Origin: Hyphomicrobiales bacterium
GTDB taxonomy: Bacteria; Pseudomonadota; Alphaproteobacteria; Rhizobiales; Rhizobiaceae
Reading direction: 5' to 3'
DNA length: 64,000 bases
NCBI GenBank assembly: GCA_900466475.1
Contig: UBMI01000021.1
Span: 248,001-312,000, forward strand
Shown: positions 1 through 9,039 of the stretch, piece after piece
Position numbering within the stretch: the first letter of the stretch is position 1
How the letters are laid out: each line of letters begins with the position of its first letter
The notes under the pieces: generated by a model
What the model saw: only the letters and a program-made list of their open reading frames with translations
Databases searched by the model: none
Told to the model about the DNA's origin: nothing
Made by a program: the position numbers and the translations under genes

Positions 1-1339
1 ATTCCCGTCCGCTTGCAAGTCCTACCTGCTGCCCATCGGCAAGACCGTCGCCCATGTCGTGCAGCAGAAAATCGGAATAGGGCCAGATGAGCTGGAAGGA
101 TTGCGCCTTTTCAGCCGTATCGCGGCGCGTGACGAACTTCGGCACGTGGCAGGAAATGCAGCCCGATTCATAGAACAGTCGCTTGCCGCGCAAGGTTTCT
201 GCGAAACTTGCTTTGCGCCGGGCAGGCACGGCGAGGTTTTCGGAATAGAAGGTCACCAGGTCGAGCACCGGGCCAGGAGCTTCCTGCTCGCCGAGGCGTT
301 TCTGCACGCCATCAGGCATGGCGAGGCACTTTGTCTCAGCGCTGGTGCAGTCGCCGTAGGCATTTGGCGCGTCAGGCGTCGAAATGCCTATATCGGTGGA
401 AAAGGCGTCAGCGCTCTGGTCGCGTATATTGGCATTCTGCGCCTTCCAGCCGAAGCGCCCCAGTGCAATATTGTCGCTGCGGTGGTCGCGTACGATCGCC
501 GTCTTGCCGGAGATACCATCATGATCGAGATCATCAGGATCGGCATGGGCAAGAATATCCGCCTCGGGGATCGCCTGGATCAGGCCGAGGCCGATCATCG
601 CCGGGGCGACCCGCGCTGAGATCGTTGTTGCCGGATCGAGCGGGCCGTAGGCGAGGTCCTTGGCGGAATAGGCGGGTTTGCGCAGGCTAACCGTCTCCCC
701 GCCCGCAAGCGTGACAGTCTCCTCGGTATAGGTGACAGCAACCTTGCCTTCGGCGGCAAGCCCCGGAACCGCGAGGTCCTGAAGCTGGTGCCCATAAACC
801 GGATCGGGGAAGTTGACGACATCGGCGCCGGCGATTGCTATCTCTTCCTCCGCTGTCTTCGCTGCACGGGCAATACGCAAGACCATCGAGGTAGCGCTTG
901 GACCACCCTCCGGCGGTTTGCCGCGACCGTCATTGGCGTGGCAGCTCATGCAGGAACGGGCGTTGAAGAGCGGGCCGAGCCCGTCGGAAGCTTGCGTCGA
1001 GGATGGCGCCGAAACCCAAAGCTTGCGGAAGAGCGCATTGCCAAGCCGGAAATTCTGCTCTTCCTCGAAGGGGATATTGGCCGAGATATGCGAGAAACTG
1101 TCTTCGGTAACCGGATCGACGGAGGTCGCCGCACCCGCTTGCATGGCCTCGTAAGGCTCCGCCTTGCTGAAATCGCCGGTCGGCCTTGTGATATCGGCGA
1201 CGCGCTTCAGGTCTGCATCGGAAAGATCGGTCCGACTGGTGGGGAGATCGAAAGCGCCGGCGATGGCGACGGGAAGCCCGGCAAGCAAGGCGCAGAAAGC
1301 TGCGCTGACAAGAAGGTGACGGGCAGGGTCATGCGACAT
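1..1339 (-). CDS. Di-haem oxidoreductase (COG3488 type), C-terminus cut by window edge
   Basis: Reading from an ATG at 1339 gives an open frame to the window edge (446 codons visible). The first ~27 residues form a signal peptide ending near AIAG, so the protein is periplasmic. Two c-type haem sites are visible: SCMSCH (Cys130, Cys133, His134) and GCISCH (Cys394, Cys397, His398). This matches the thiol-oxidoreductase-like di-haem family of roughly 480-500 residues, so only the last part is missing. The imelysin gene lies directly upstream on the same strand; these two families are commonly paired in iron-regulated operons. The electron partner and true substrate are unknown. The alternative ATG at 1332 is in another frame and gives no signal peptide. 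Confidence 0.85.
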   Translation of the reverse strand, partial: MSHDPARHLLVSAAFCALLAGLPVAIAGAFDLPTSRTDLSDADLKRVADITRPTGDFSKAEPYEAMQAGAATSVDPVTEDSFSHISANIPFEEEQNFRLGNALFRKLWVSAPSSTQASDGLGPLFNARSCMSCHANDGRGKPPEGGPSATSMVLRIARAAKTAEEEIAIAGADVVNFPDPVYGHQLQDLAVPGLAAEGKVAVTYTEETVTLAGGETVSLRKPAYSAKDLAYGPLDPATTISARVAPAMIGLGLIQAIPEADILAHADPDDLDHDGISGKTAIVRDHRSDNIALGRFGWKAQNANIRDQSADAFSTDIGISTPDAPNAYGDCTSAETKCLAMPDGVQKRLGEQEAPGPVLDLVTFYSENLAVPARRKASFAETLRGKRLFYESGCISCHVPKFVTRRDTAEKAQSFQLIWPYSDFLLHDMGDGLADGQQVGLASGRE

Positions 1340-1349
1340 TTCAAGGGTC

Positions 1350-1377
1350 CGGGCCGTTCCGCGATCGGAACGGCCCG
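1350..1377. other. Perfect 12-bp stem-loop between imelysin and di-haem genes
   Basis: CGGGCCGTTCCG, loop CGAT, CGGAACGGCCCG. It sits between the imelysin stop (1387) and the di-haem start (1339). Read on the plus strand it ends in a T-run (terminator-like), but the flanking genes run on the minus strand, where no T-run follows. It may be an intercistronic stabilising or attenuating hairpin, or a terminator for antisense transcription. Confidence 0.6.
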
Positions 1378-1386
1378 CCTTTTTGC

Positions 1387-2664
1387 TTATTTGAAGACAG
1401 CGTTAGGATTATCCAGGCTGTCGGAACCTTCAAGCTCCACGGTGCCGAGGTCAAGTGCGGCAATAACACGCTGGACCGACTTTGTCTGGTCGATGAGACC
1501 ATCGATAGCAGCCTGGACGACGGCGTTGCCTTCCTTGTTGCCCTCGCCAATCATCTGGTCGTATTTCTCGACTGTCTCGCCGCGCTTGGCCATGGCGTGC
1601 ATGGCATCCAGCGTCGTATTGAGCTTGCCGGTCATCTCGGCGTCCAGTGCCTTGTCCTTGGCGGCAACGAGGTCGTGCAGCGAAGGGCCGGTCATCTTTG
1701 TGCCGTCGACGCGGGTATATTCGCCCGAATAGGCGGCGGCGATGCCGATCGCGTCGTTCAGATGCGAGTTGTAAGTATTGTCGGAGAAGCAATCATGCTC
1801 TTCTTCCGGATCGTGCAGCAGCAGGCCGAGCTTCATGCGCTCGCCGGCCAGTTCACCGTAAGAGAGCGAACCCATGCCTGTCAGGATGGCGGCGAGACCG
1901 GCCTTCGGATCAGCTTCGACATGCTTGGTGGCTTCACCGTCGGGCGCCCAGTTGTCGGTCATTTCCTGCAGGTCGGAAACGAGCAGCGTGGAGGCGGACT
2001 TCAGGTACTCGGCGCGGCGGTCGCAATTGCCGTGTGAGCAATTCTTCAGGTCATAGTCGGTTGCTGGGCGCTCGCCGGCACCCGGTCCCGTGCCATGAAG
2101 ATCCTGGCCCCAGAGCAGGAATTCGATGGCGTGATAGCCGGTCGCGACATTGGCCTCGATACCGCCGGCTTCGGCCAGCGTGCCCGAGAGGAATTCCGGC
2201 GTCAGCTTGGAGGCGTCGACATCCTTGCCATCGATCTTGATCGTCTTGTTGGCAATGACATTAGCGACATAGAGCGAGTTCTCGTCGCTTTCCGTACCGT
2301 AAGAAGGATCGACATAGTCGATCAGGCCTTCATCCAGCGGCCATGCGTTGACCTTGCCTTCCCAGTCATCGACAACAGGGTTGCCGAAGCGGTAGACTTC
2401 CGTCTGCTGATAGGGGACGCGCGCCTTGATCCAGGCATCCCGGGCAGCCTTCAACGTCGTATCGTTGGGCGTCTTCAGGAATATATCGATGGCCGCGTCG
2501 AGCGCCTTCGCAGTCGTCAGCGAGTCCTCGTACTTGGCATGGGCGACTTCGGCATAGTGTTTCACGACTTGAGCAGCATCGGGCGCCGCATATGCGGGAA
2601 GGGCGAGCAGGGCGGCGGGGGCGATCGCCAGCGCGGCTGCGCGGAATGTGCGGTTGAGCTTCAT
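1387..2664 (-). CDS. Imelysin family (M75) periplasmic/outer-membrane iron-regulated protein
   Basis: 425 residues from the ATG at 2664, preceded by AGGAG in CACAGGAGAGGATT. An in-frame start 24 codons further upstream is rejected because it would bury the signal peptide (MKLNRTF... to AYA, about residues 1-26). The GxHxxE motif of the imelysin/IrpA family is present as GYHAIE (His178, Glu181). Family members bind iron or haem-related ligands at the cell envelope; despite the M75 name, peptidase activity is doubtful in many. It heads a minus-strand unit with the di-haem oxidoreductase. The 170 bp upstream were checked by eye for an Irr, RirA or Fur type box and none was convincing. Confidence 0.88.
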   Translation of the reverse strand: MKLNRTFRAAALAIAPAALLALPAYAAPDAAQVVKHYAEVAHAKYEDSLTTAKALDAAIDIFLKTPNDTTLKAARDAWIKARVPYQQTEVYRFGNPVVDDWEGKVNAWPLDEGLIDYVDPSYGTESDENSLYVANVIANKTIKIDGKDVDASKLTPEFLSGTLAEAGGIEANVATGYHAIEFLLWGQDLHGTGPGAGERPATDYDLKNCSHGNCDRRAEYLKSASTLLVSDLQEMTDNWAPDGEATKHVEADPKAGLAAILTGMGSLSYGELAGERMKLGLLLHDPEEEHDCFSDNTYNSHLNDAIGIAAAYSGEYTRVDGTKMTGPSLHDLVAAKDKALDAEMTGKLNTTLDAMHAMAKRGETVEKYDQMIGEGNKEGNAVVQAAIDGLIDQTKSVQRVIAALDLGTVELEGSDSLDNPNAVFK

Positions 2665-2910
2665 AATCCTCTCCTGTGACGGATTTCCGTCTGAATCCGG
2701 CAATCGTCTCTTCGCGCAAAAGCAAACTGGTGTCAAACACTCTAGTTTGGAATGGTTTTAAGGATGGATGACTATATTTAACTGGTCGCTTGAAGACTAT
2801 CTGACCGCAAATTCTAGGATCACCTGCACGACGGATCGCCCTTGCTACCTCTGGGTCTCGTGATCAACGCGGGTCACGCAGAGTTTTCGATTTCCGCTGC
2901 AGAGCGCTTC

Positions 2911-4200
2911 TCAGCTGTCCCTTCTCAGGCGGCAGAAGAAGAAGCCATCCGTATCCGTCGACGCCGGCGTCAGCGTGATCGTCTTGCCATCGGAAGAGCG
3001 TGGGCGCGCGCTGTCCTTGCCGAACAGGCTGTCCCAGGCCGGCAGCGCGCTTTCAATCTTGAAATCGCCATTCTCGGCAGCAAAGCGCCGCACCTGCTCT
3101 TCGTTCTCCTGCGGCAGCACCGAACAGGTGACGTAGATGAGGTCGCCACCAGGGCGCACGAAGCTGCTTGCCTGCTTCAGGGCGTCCTGCTGCTGGGCGG
3201 TGCGCTCGTCGAGGTTCTTTGCCGTCAGTCGCCATTTCGTGTCCGGGCGCCGGCGCCATGTGCCGGTGCCGGTGCAGGGGGCATCGACCAGAACCTTGTC
3301 GCAGCGGTTGCGCAGGTTGGACAAGCCCTTGGCATCGTCATGGACCTGGACGTTGCGCGTGCCGGCGCGCTTCAGCCGCTCGATGATCGGCGCAAGTCGC
3401 TTGCGATCGGCGTCATAGGCGTGAACCTGACCCTTATTGTGCATGGCGGCCGCCATGGCGAGCGTCTTGCCGCCGCCGCCGGCGCAGTAGTCCAGTACCT
3501 GCTCGCCATCTCCAGGCAGGACGAGATCGGCGACGATCTGCGATCCCTCGTCCTGAACCTCGAACCAGCCCTTCTGGAACGAAAGCTCGGCCGTGACGTT
3601 AGGAAGACGTGAGGCGCCTTCGCCGGCGGGAATCCGGATGCCGTAGCGTGCAATCTTCGCCTCGTTCGCGCCGGCGCGTTCCAGCGCCTTGAAAGCTTTT
3701 TCACGGGTGGCCTTCAGGATATTGGCGCGCAGATCAAGCGTCGGGCGCCCGGCAAGCGCCTGCGCCTCGGAAAGCCACTCACCGCCGAAAGCCTGTTCGA
3801 AGGAGGGCTGCACCCATTCCGGAATATCGCCCTGCACATGTGGGGAAGCATCGGAAAGAGAGCGGCTGGCAAAGGCTGCGAGCGCTTCTGCGGAAAGCGG
3901 CGTCGGCGCGAACTTGTCGCCTGCAAGTTCCGCAGCCAGTGTTTCCGGCGTAAAACCCCACTGGCGGAACATGACGGCGTGCGCAATGGCAACGGCACTG
4001 TCATCGTCCATCAGATATGCATGGGACAATCGCATGCGCAGCGCGTCGTAGACAATGTTGCCGATCGCCGCCCGGTCGCCGGAACCGGCAAAGCGGTGAG
4101 CGAGGCCCCAGTCCTTCAGCGCATCGGCGACAGGCCTCTTGCGGGCATCGATATCAGCCAGAACCGAGATCGCCCCTTCGAGGCGGCCGCCCAAACGCAT
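2911..4200 (-). CDS. RsmB/NOP-type RNA (cytosine-5) methyltransferase
   Basis: 429 residues. The N-terminal ~150 residues are NusB/linker-like. The SAM-binding motif DYCAGGGGKTLA starts at Asp237. Motif IV is DAPCTGTG (Cys310) and the catalytic motif VI is TCS with Cys359, the two cysteines typical of RNA m5C methyltransferases. It probably methylates a cytosine in 16S rRNA, but the exact target cannot be told from sequence and rhizobia carry several such paralogues. It is a stand-alone gene between the imelysin operon promoter region and rlpA. Confidence 0.88.
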   Translation of the reverse strand: MRLGGRLEGAISVLADIDARKRPVADALKDWGLAHRFAGSGDRAAIGNIVYDALRMRLSHAYLMDDDSAVAIAHAVMFRQWGFTPETLAAELAGDKFAPTPLSAEALAAFASRSLSDASPHVQGDIPEWVQPSFEQAFGGEWLSEAQALAGRPTLDLRANILKATREKAFKALERAGANEAKIARYGIRIPAGEGASRLPNVTAELSFQKGWFEVQDEGSQIVADLVLPGDGEQVLDYCAGGGGKTLAMAAAMHNKGQVHAYDADRKRLAPIIERLKRAGTRNVQVHDDAKGLSNLRNRCDKVLVDAPCTGTGTWRRRPDTKWRLTAKNLDERTAQQQDALKQASSFVRPGGDLIYVTCSVLPQENEEQVRRFAAENGDFKIESALPAWDSLFGKDSARPRSSDGKTITLTPASTDTDGFFFCRLRRDS

Positions 4201-4369
4201 TCAAAATTCTCCTGTTGCCTTGGCTGGTGAACGATCCGCGCAAGAAAGAACCCCCAGCAAAGCTGTTCGGCTGGGCGGATTGTTCACAAGTCTCAACCGC
4301 GTGGTACCCGCGATTGACGGCAAGAGCAAGCGCCGCATCCGGCGCAGGGATTGTGCGGAGGACTTGGCC

Positions 4370-4732
4370 TCAGCTGATGACTTCGTAGCAGACCTTCGCA
4401 GTGCCCGAGGAGACCATGCCGATATTCTGTGCGGCAGCGCGCGACAGATCGAGCACGCGACCGCGGATGAACGGACCACGGTCATTGATGCGAACGACGA
4501 CGCTGCGGCCGTTGTTGCGGTTGGTGACCTTCACCTTTGTGCCGAACGCCAGAGAGCGATGTGCGGCAGTGTAGACGGCCGGGTTCATGCGTTCCCCGGA
4601 AGCAGTTTTGGAGCGAAGTGCGTACCACGAAGCACCGCCACATCCGTTGGCAGCAAATCCTTCAGCCGGAAGGATGAAAGAGCACGCTGCAATGGCTGCG
4701 GTAGTGATTAGAGAACGGCAAATTTTCTTCAA
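4370..4732 (-). CDS. rlpA: RlpA-type septal/cell-wall double-psi beta-barrel protein
   Basis: 120 residues with a signal peptide (about 1-27, ending GFA). It is followed by a minimal RlpA double-psi beta-barrel: GGASWYALRSKTASGE, then NPAVYTAAHRSLAFGT and the NDRGPF...RVLDLS segment. RlpA proteins act on denuded glycan strands at the division septum. This one has no SPOR domain and no lipobox, so it is the short secreted form common in rhizobia. Its start is followed upstream by a 400-bp AT-rich region with palindromes, suggesting its own regulated promoter. Confidence 0.85.
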   Translation of the reverse strand: MKKICRSLITTAAIAACSFILPAEGFAANGCGGASWYALRSKTASGERMNPAVYTAAHRSLAFGTKVKVTNRNNGRSVVVRINDRGPFIRGRVLDLSRAAAQNIGMVSSGTAKVCYEVIS

Positions 4733-4831
4733 AACGGATTGTCCCTCAACTATTGAACTTGCGCCTTCACAGGCGGCGGGGCTTAAATCCGGGGAAAAGT
4801 GGCGAAAAAGTGCCGAACACGATCACGGAAC

Positions 4832-4846
4832 ATTACAGTCTGTAAT
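4832..4846. promoter_or_regulatory. 15-bp palindrome upstream of rlpA
   Basis: ATTACAG-T-CTGTAAT, perfect 7-bp arms around a single base, 100 bp upstream of the rlpA start. The form suits a dimeric regulator operator; no regulator can be named from the sequence. Confidence 0.4.
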
Positions 4847-5082
4847 ATTTGTGATTCCGATAACATTGCGGTAGCAGGACACCGCTTTGGCAATTCTTGG
4901 AAAAAGCCTAATGAAATCAGTTAAAATCCGAACGATTTTTTCGCGTAAACGGTAAACATTTGATGGTTGTCGGAAGTCACAAAAAATTTTTTCTCAGGGC
5001 GCCATATTTGTCGCCACATTTGCGCAAATTTAGAGGCCGTTAACCATAATACGGAGCGAAATTCAGTTCGCAAAAATCAGAA

Positions 5083-5099
5083 AGTAGGAAATTCCTACT
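5083..5099 (-). terminator. Possible weak terminator after the 5142-6011 gene
   Basis: On the minus strand AGTAGG-AATTT-CCTACT followed by TTTCTGATTTTT, 43 bp past the stop at 5142. The stem is short (6 bp), so the call is tentative; as DNA it is also a palindrome with 7-bp arms. Confidence 0.4.
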
Positions 5100-5141
5100 C
5101 TTTATGGATTATAACCCTATCACCCGAATGAGAGGGGTTCG

Positions 5142-6011
5142 TCAGCCGCGCCAACCGTCATTTTGCCATAACTGGGCGAGCGACATCGGATAGTTCGGGA
5201 AGGCAAACCGGAAGCCTGCAGCCTTCAGCTTGGCATTGGAAACGCGCTTGTTCTCTCCATAGAAGGAACGTGCCATCGGTGTCATCTCGGCGGTCTCGAA
5301 AGGCTGCTCCGGCGGCGGCGTGACGCCCATCAGGCTGGCGGCCTCGACTATGACATCCTGCGGCGGACCGGGTTGGTCGTCGGTGACATTATAGATGCCG
5401 CCGAGCGCATGTTCTGACAGAAACCGCGTGGAAGCGCCGATGTCTTCCACGCGGATACGATTGAACACCTGGTCCTTCTTGATGATGCGGCGCGCTGTGC
5501 CGCGGTCCAGATTGACGAAAGCGTTGCGTCCCGGTCCATAGATGCCGGAAAGTCGCAATATGGCGGTCGGCGTTTCGCGGGAACGGCCGAGCGCAAGCCA
5601 GGCATCCTCGGCGTCGAGACGTTCCTTGGAGCGGCCCGAGACCGGTATACACGGCGTTTCCTCGGCCACCCAGGAACCCTTGTGGTCACCATAGACGCCG
5701 ACCGTGGAGAGATAGCCGATCCATTGCAGGTCAGGCAGAAGCACCGTGCTGTCCTTCCCAAGTAATGCAAGCAGCGGGTCGGCATCGCGCGGAGCGATCG
5801 ACTGAACGAGATGCGTGACGGTGGCCATCGCCGCACGCAGGTCGTCGCTCAAGTCCTCTCCGTTGAAGATAAAGGCTTCGATCCCGATCTTGCGCAACTC
5901 TTCGGCTTTCTCTTCCGAACGGGTCGTACCGGAGACGCGAATGCCGCTGTCGCCGAACGCCTTGGCGATAGCCGTGCCGGAATAACCGCAGCCAAAGATC
6001 ATCACATGCAT
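5142..6011 (-). CDS. SDR-type NAD(P)-dependent epimerase/oxidoreductase (YeeZ-like)
   Basis: 289 residues from the ATG at 6011, which overlaps the queG stop (TGATG) and has GGGGTGAG just upstream; a start 8 codons earlier is less likely. N-terminal Rossmann motif GCGYSG at residues 7-12, then the extended-SDR region with LSTVGVYGDHKG and a downstream RLSGIYGPGRN segment. The classical YxxxK is not clearly placed, so this is an atypical extended SDR like YeeZ, of unknown substrate. It is translationally coupled to queG and is third in the GST-queG-SDR unit. It may act on a sugar nucleotide or simply be a housekeeping dehydrogenase. Confidence 0.75.
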   Translation of the reverse strand: MHVMIFGCGYSGTAIAKAFGDSGIRVSGTTRSEEKAEELRKIGIEAFIFNGEDLSDDLRAAMATVTHLVQSIAPRDADPLLALLGKDSTVLLPDLQWIGYLSTVGVYGDHKGSWVAEETPCIPVSGRSKERLDAEDAWLALGRSRETPTAILRLSGIYGPGRNAFVNLDRGTARRIIKKDQVFNRIRVEDIGASTRFLSEHALGGIYNVTDDQPGPPQDVIVEAASLMGVTPPPEQPFETAEMTPMARSFYGENKRVSNAKLKAAGFRFAFPNYPMSLAQLWQNDGWRG

Positions 6012-7171
6012 CAGCTCACCCCTGCCAATCGCCATTCGTTGAGGACGTCATCGTCCGACTCATTTTCCTTTTGTGCGGCAAAGGCTTTGAATTCGCCAGC
6101 CTCCATGAGCCGCGACAGCGCCCAAACCGCCATGCCGCGCACGACCGGCGAGGTGTCGGCGGCAAGCGCACGACATCGCTCGATCAGGCTCCGCTCGCCG
6201 GAATTGCCAGCGGCGATCAGCACATTGCGAATGAAGCGGTCACGCCCGATGCGCTTGACCGGCGAACCGCTGAAGAACGTGCGGAAGCTTGGGTCGTCGA
6301 GCGACAAGAGGAAGGCGATCGAAGGCTCCTTCAGATCCTCCCTTGCCTTCAGCTTCATTTCCGACGCTTCGTTTGCGAACTTGTTCCAGGGGCACGCGGC
6401 AAGACAATCGTCGCAGCCATAGATGCGGTTGCCGATCAGCGGCCGGAATTCGGGATCGATCGGCCCCTTATGTTCGATCGTCAGATACGAGATGCAGCGG
6501 CGCGCGTCGATCTGGTAGGGGGCAGGAAAGGCAGCCGTCGGGCAGGCGTCGAGGCATGCACGGCAGGAGCCGCAATGGTCGGTCTCTGGCGCATCCATAT
6601 TGAGATCGGCAGTCGTGAACATCGAACCGAGGAAAAGCCAGGAGCCATGTTCGCGGCTGACGAGATTGGTGTGTTTGCCCTGCCAGCCGAGACCGGCGGC
6701 TGCCGCGAGCGGCTTTTCCATGACGGGTGCAGTGTCGACGAAGACTTTTACATCCGCGCCTGCCCTGGCGGCGAAGCGGGTCGCAATCTCTTTCAGCCGG
6801 CCCTTGATGACATCGTGATAGTCGCGATTTCGTGCATAAACGGAAATTGCCGCCTTTTCCGCCTTGCCAAGGATGCCACGCGGGTCTTCGTCAGGCCCAT
6901 AATTCAGACCGAAGACGGCGACCGAGCGCACATCGCTCCAGAGCGTGCGCGGATCACCGCGGCGCTCACGCGTTTCCGCCATCCATTCCATCGTCCCATG
7001 CCTGTTGGCATCGATGAACTGTCCAAGCCGTTCCTTGGCCTCCGGGATTGAATCGGGACGGGTGATGCGGCAGAGATCGAAGCCAAGAGCCGCCGATTCC
7101 GCCTTCAAGAAGGCGGTCAAATTGTCGCGGCGCTTCTGCTCCCTGGTATCGTCGGTTTTCGCTTCGGGCAT
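6011..7171 (-). CDS. queG: Epoxyqueuosine reductase QueG
   Basis: 386 residues. It carries out the last step of queuosine synthesis in tRNA, reducing epoxyqueuosine at position 34, using cobalamin and two [4Fe-4S] clusters. Both cluster motifs are seen: CGSCRACLDACP (Cys200, 203, 206, 210) and CDDCLAACP (Cys253, 256, 260). Asp146 in VFVDTAP fits the catalytic acid of the family. A C-terminal HEAT-like segment follows, as usual. The length is normal. It lies 12 bp after the GST gene and overlaps the next SDR gene, so the three form an operon. Confidence 0.95.
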   Translation of the reverse strand: MPEAKTDDTREQKRRDNLTAFLKAESAALGFDLCRITRPDSIPEAKERLGQFIDANRHGTMEWMAETRERRGDPRTLWSDVRSVAVFGLNYGPDEDPRGILGKAEKAAISVYARNRDYHDVIKGRLKEIATRFAARAGADVKVFVDTAPVMEKPLAAAAGLGWQGKHTNLVSREHGSWLFLGSMFTTADLNMDAPETDHCGSCRACLDACPTAAFPAPYQIDARRCISYLTIEHKGPIDPEFRPLIGNRIYGCDDCLAACPWNKFANEASEMKLKAREDLKEPSIAFLLSLDDPSFRTFFSGSPVKRIGRDRFIRNVLIAAGNSGERSLIERCRALAADTSPVVRGMAVWALSRLMEAGEFKAFAAQKENESDDDVLNEWRLAGVS

Positions 7172-7183
7172 CGGAAGCCCTCG

Positions 7184-7876
7184 TCAGAAATCCAGATCGG
7201 CATAATGGGAAACCGGTGTCAGTCCGCGCACGCGCTCGGTGAGCATCGGCCGGAAGGAGGGGCGCGATTTCAGCCGCTGGTACCAGTCTTTGGCGAGTGG
7301 CGATTCCGACCAGTCGATTTCCCCGAGATAATCGAGGATGGAAATGGAGGCTGCGGCGGCCAGATCGGCGTAACTCATCCGGTCGCCGGCAAGCCACTGG
7401 CGCGAGCCTGCAAGCCAGGTGAGATAACGCATGTGCTGGCGGATATTCGCGCGCGCCGTGCGCAATATCTTGGAATCCGGGGCGCCTCCGCCCTGGTCGG
7501 CCGTCATCTGAAGCTTATAAACGCGCTCGCGCGCCAGCGGCTTGGTGACGTCGTTTTCCATCTTCTGCATGAACCATTCCGTCAGCCGGCGGATTTCCGC
7601 ACGCTGGAATGGATCTTCGGCGAGCAACCGACGGTCGCGCTTCAGCACGCCATGCGTCTCGTCGAGATATTCTGAAATGACGGTCGCGCCACAGAGCGCC
7701 CGCATGCTGTCGTCGACATAAACGGGCAGCGTGCCGGCCGGGTTGAGCGCCAGGAAGTCGCGGCGCTTCTCCCAGGTCTGTTCCTCGATCAGCTCCGCCT
7801 GATAGCCGTATTCCGCCAGAATGAGCCTGACGAAGCGGGATGCGGACGACATGGGATGATGATAAAGCGTGGGCAT
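7184..7876 (-). CDS. Glutathione S-transferase family protein
   Basis: 230 residues with an N-terminal thioredoxin-like fold starting LYHHPMSSASRFVRLIL; the conserved cis-Pro region is ALNPAGTLPVYVDD, followed by ISEYLDE. An all-helical C-terminal domain contains the MSYADLAAA segment. The Ser11/Ser12 area could supply the thiol-activating residue. Substrate unknown. It is first gene of the unit with queG and the SDR; the upstream gap to uppP (on the other strand) is a divergent promoter region. Confidence 0.85.
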   Translation of the reverse strand: MPTLYHHPMSSASRFVRLILAEYGYQAELIEEQTWEKRRDFLALNPAGTLPVYVDDSMRALCGATVISEYLDETHGVLKRDRRLLAEDPFQRAEIRRLTEWFMQKMENDVTKPLARERVYKLQMTADQGGGAPDSKILRTARANIRQHMRYLTWLAGSRQWLAGDRMSYADLAAAASISILDYLGEIDWSESPLAKDWYQRLKSRPSFRPMLTERVRGLTPVSHYADLDF

Positions 7877-8154
7877 CGATACTCGGACTTTTGATTGTGG
7901 TGCATGGGCTCAAGGGCTCGCCACTTATACCGCCCTAGTCATGACTCATTAGTTGAAGCTATAGGAGCTTGCCCCCGCCAATACAAGCGAATCGGGCTCA
8001 TCTGCCTGACAAGGGACAAAACATGGCTGCCTGAATCATCGCAACTCCCCGCTCGCCTTTTCTTGCCTCCCGCTCTGGCGAATGATGATTGTGCAGTGCA
8101 ATATAAGCCTGACCGCCACTCCAGTCCGACCGAACCCCAAACCGGAGACACTTT

Positions 8155-8952
8155 ATGGACTACATAAACTCTATAATTCTGGGCATTATAGAAGGGATCA
8201 CAGAGTTCCTGCCGATTTCGAGCACCGGCCATCTGATCATTGCCGAACAGTGGCTTGGTGCCCGCAGCGATACATTCAACATCGTCATTCAGGCGGGAGC
8301 GATCCTCGCCGTCACGATTATCTACTGGCGTCGTCTGCTTGATCTGCTGCTCGGCTGGCGCGATCCGCAAAACCGCGATTATGCCTTTAAACTGATTGTC
8401 GCCTTTCTGATCACGGCAGTGCTCGGCCTTCTCGTCAAGAAAATGGGTTTCGAGCTGCCCGAGACTGCAACGCCGGTTGCCTGGGCCCTGATCATCGGCG
8501 GTATCTGGATGATCTTTGCCGAATGGGCTGCCGCCCGCCGCCCGCCGAGCGCGCACATCACCTGGCTTGTTGCCATTCTGGTCGGTATCGCCCAGGTCGT
8601 CGCCGGTGTCTTCCCGGGCACGTCCCGCTCCGGCGCCACGATCTTCGTCGCCATGCTGGCCGGCACGGCCAATCGCGCAGCGGCAACCGAATTTGCGTTC
8701 CTCGTCGGCATTCCGACCATGTACGCCGCAAGCGCCTTCTCGCTGCTGAAGACCTTCAAGGATGGCGGCGCGGCCAATGAAGACTGGACAGCGCTCGGCA
8801 TCGCCTTTGTCGTCTCCACGATCGTCGCCTTCGTCGCCGTCAAATGGTTGCTGGCCTATATCAGGAGCAACCGCTTCACGGTCTTTGCGATCTATCGCAT
8901 CATTTTGGGAGTCGTCCTGCTCGGCATGGCGATGGCCGGCATGATCAGCTGA
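8155..8952 (+). CDS. uppP: Undecaprenyl-diphosphatase UppP (BacA)
   Basis: 265-residue inner-membrane protein that converts undecaprenyl pyrophosphate to the monophosphate, recycling the lipid carrier for peptidoglycan. Both signature motifs are present: the Glu-rich EGITEFLPISSTGH (Glu13, Glu17, His26) and PGTSRSG (154-160, Arg158). Eight or so hydrophobic segments are evident. It is monocistronic, closed by a hairpin terminator at 9008-9031. The name bacA used for this family should not be confused with the rhizobial symbiosis peptide transporter BacA. Confidence 0.95.
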   Translation: MDYINSIILGIIEGITEFLPISSTGHLIIAEQWLGARSDTFNIVIQAGAILAVTIIYWRRLLDLLLGWRDPQNRDYAFKLIVAFLITAVLGLLVKKMGFELPETATPVAWALIIGGIWMIFAEWAAARRPPSAHITWLVAILVGIAQVVAGVFPGTSRSGATIFVAMLAGTANRAAATEFAFLVGIPTMYAASAFSLLKTFKDGGAANEDWTALGIAFVVSTIVAFVAVKWLLAYIRSNRFTVFAIYRIILGVVLLGMAMAGMIS

Positions 8953-9007
8953 TATGCTGAAAAAGTGAGCGATCGAACATTCGTCGCTCGCATCAAGGTA
9001 AAAATAA

Positions 9008-9039
9008 AAGCCGGTTCGAAAGGACCGGCTTCTTTATTA
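9008..9039 (+). terminator. Rho-independent terminator of uppP
   Basis: AAGCCGGT, loop TCGAAAGG, ACCGGCTT, then TCTTTATTA on the plus strand, 55 bp after the uppP stop. The T-rich end overlaps the stop codon of the small convergent gene at 9037. Confidence 0.8.

Larger units (their letters stand above)
4733..5141. other. 409-bp AT-rich intergenic region upstream of rlpA
   Basis: No convincing gene. It lies between the 3' end of the dehydrogenase gene at 5142 and the start of rlpA. It contains a 15-bp palindrome (4832-4846), an A6T6-like tract near 4980, a TTAACCAT sequence at 5040-5047 that matches a CtrA half-site, and a small hairpin at 5083-5099. A small RNA gene here cannot be excluded. 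Confidence 0.5.

Noticed and set aside
2740..2830. Irr, RirA or Fur box upstream of the imelysin operon
   Set aside because: Only loose AT-rich similarity; no symmetric motif that I could defend by eye.
4812..4832. LexA (GAAC-N7-GAAC) site upstream of rlpA
   Set aside because: The two GAAC elements are 9 bases apart, not 7, and the gene is not a usual SOS gene.
7939..8556. Minus-strand 205-codon open frame over uppP
   Set aside because: It is antisense to the conserved uppP gene and its translation shows no domain or ribosome site.
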